A stretch of DNA of 12,217 bases. Origin: JBKHJZ01 sp046537875. GTDB lineage: Bacteria > Actinomycetota > Acidimicrobiia > Acidimicrobiales > VFJN01. The notes below the pieces were generated by a model. The model ran no database searches. It worked only from the letters and a program-made list of their open reading frames with translations, and was not told where the DNA came from. The DNA lies in contig JBKHJZ010000098.1 in assembly GCA_046537875.1 (NCBI GenBank), forward strand, positions 1 through 12,217. The letters are read 5' to 3'. A program made the position numbers and the translations under genes. This document shows, piece by piece, positions 12,205 to 12,217 of the stretch. Each line of letters starts with the position of its first letter. The first letter of the stretch is position 1.

Positions 12205-12217
12205 CCTGCGGACCGGC

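Overview
The window is a GC-rich stretch of bacterial chromosome. Its codon use, a CarD homologue of the mycobacterial type, widespread leaderless-looking starts and a small 'SRGLAK' membrane protein point to the Actinomycetota, possibly a deep-branching class such as Acidimicrobiia; the class is inference. No insertion sequence, phage gene, CRISPR array or integrase was found, and the window is packed with intact genes. No gap between genes exceeds about 185 bases.

Layout. (1) 47-3663, minus strand: a two-gene operon whose first gene is an 812-residue fatty acyl-CoA reductase fused to a HAD-IB hydrolase domain. Its stop codon overlaps the start of a zinc-dependent alcohol dehydrogenase by four bases. 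A divergent TetR regulator (3687-4292) starts only 23 bp away, with a perfect 7+2+7 bp palindrome filling that gap. (2) 4367-4657: a conserved-looking 96-residue protein with two membrane segments, followed by a strong hairpin terminator. (3) 4755-7329: ddl (D-Ala-D-Ala ligase, minus) and murF (plus) head to head, two consecutive steps of peptidoglycan precursor synthesis placed outside any visible dcw cluster. (4) 7373-9983: ald (alanine dehydrogenase, minus) divergent from an amidase-signature hydrolase (plus). (5) 10118-10194: tRNA-Val(CAC). (6) 10268-10750: carD (minus), divergent from an acyl-CoA dehydrogenase (10933-12204, plus) that has the catalytic-base arrangement of isovaleryl-CoA dehydrogenase.

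How the genes work together. ald, ddl and murF form an alanine-to-cell-wall set: Ald interconverts pyruvate and L-alanine, Ddl joins two D-alanines, and MurF adds the dipeptide to the UDP-MurNAc-tripeptide. No alanine racemase is in the window. The reductase-HAD/alcohol dehydrogenase/TetR set looks like a self-regulated module for long-chain aldehydes or alcohols, and is the best candidate for an undescribed pathway. The remaining genes are ordinary housekeeping.

Beyond genes, three things stand out. Five genes lacking a Shine-Dalgarno sequence each have a TANNNT-like hexamer 6-8 nt before the start codon, which suggests leaderless transcription. Degenerate tandem repeats of about 15 and 20 bp run across the stop codons of murF and the amidase gene. 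The HAD domain has conservative changes in two of its four catalytic motifs.
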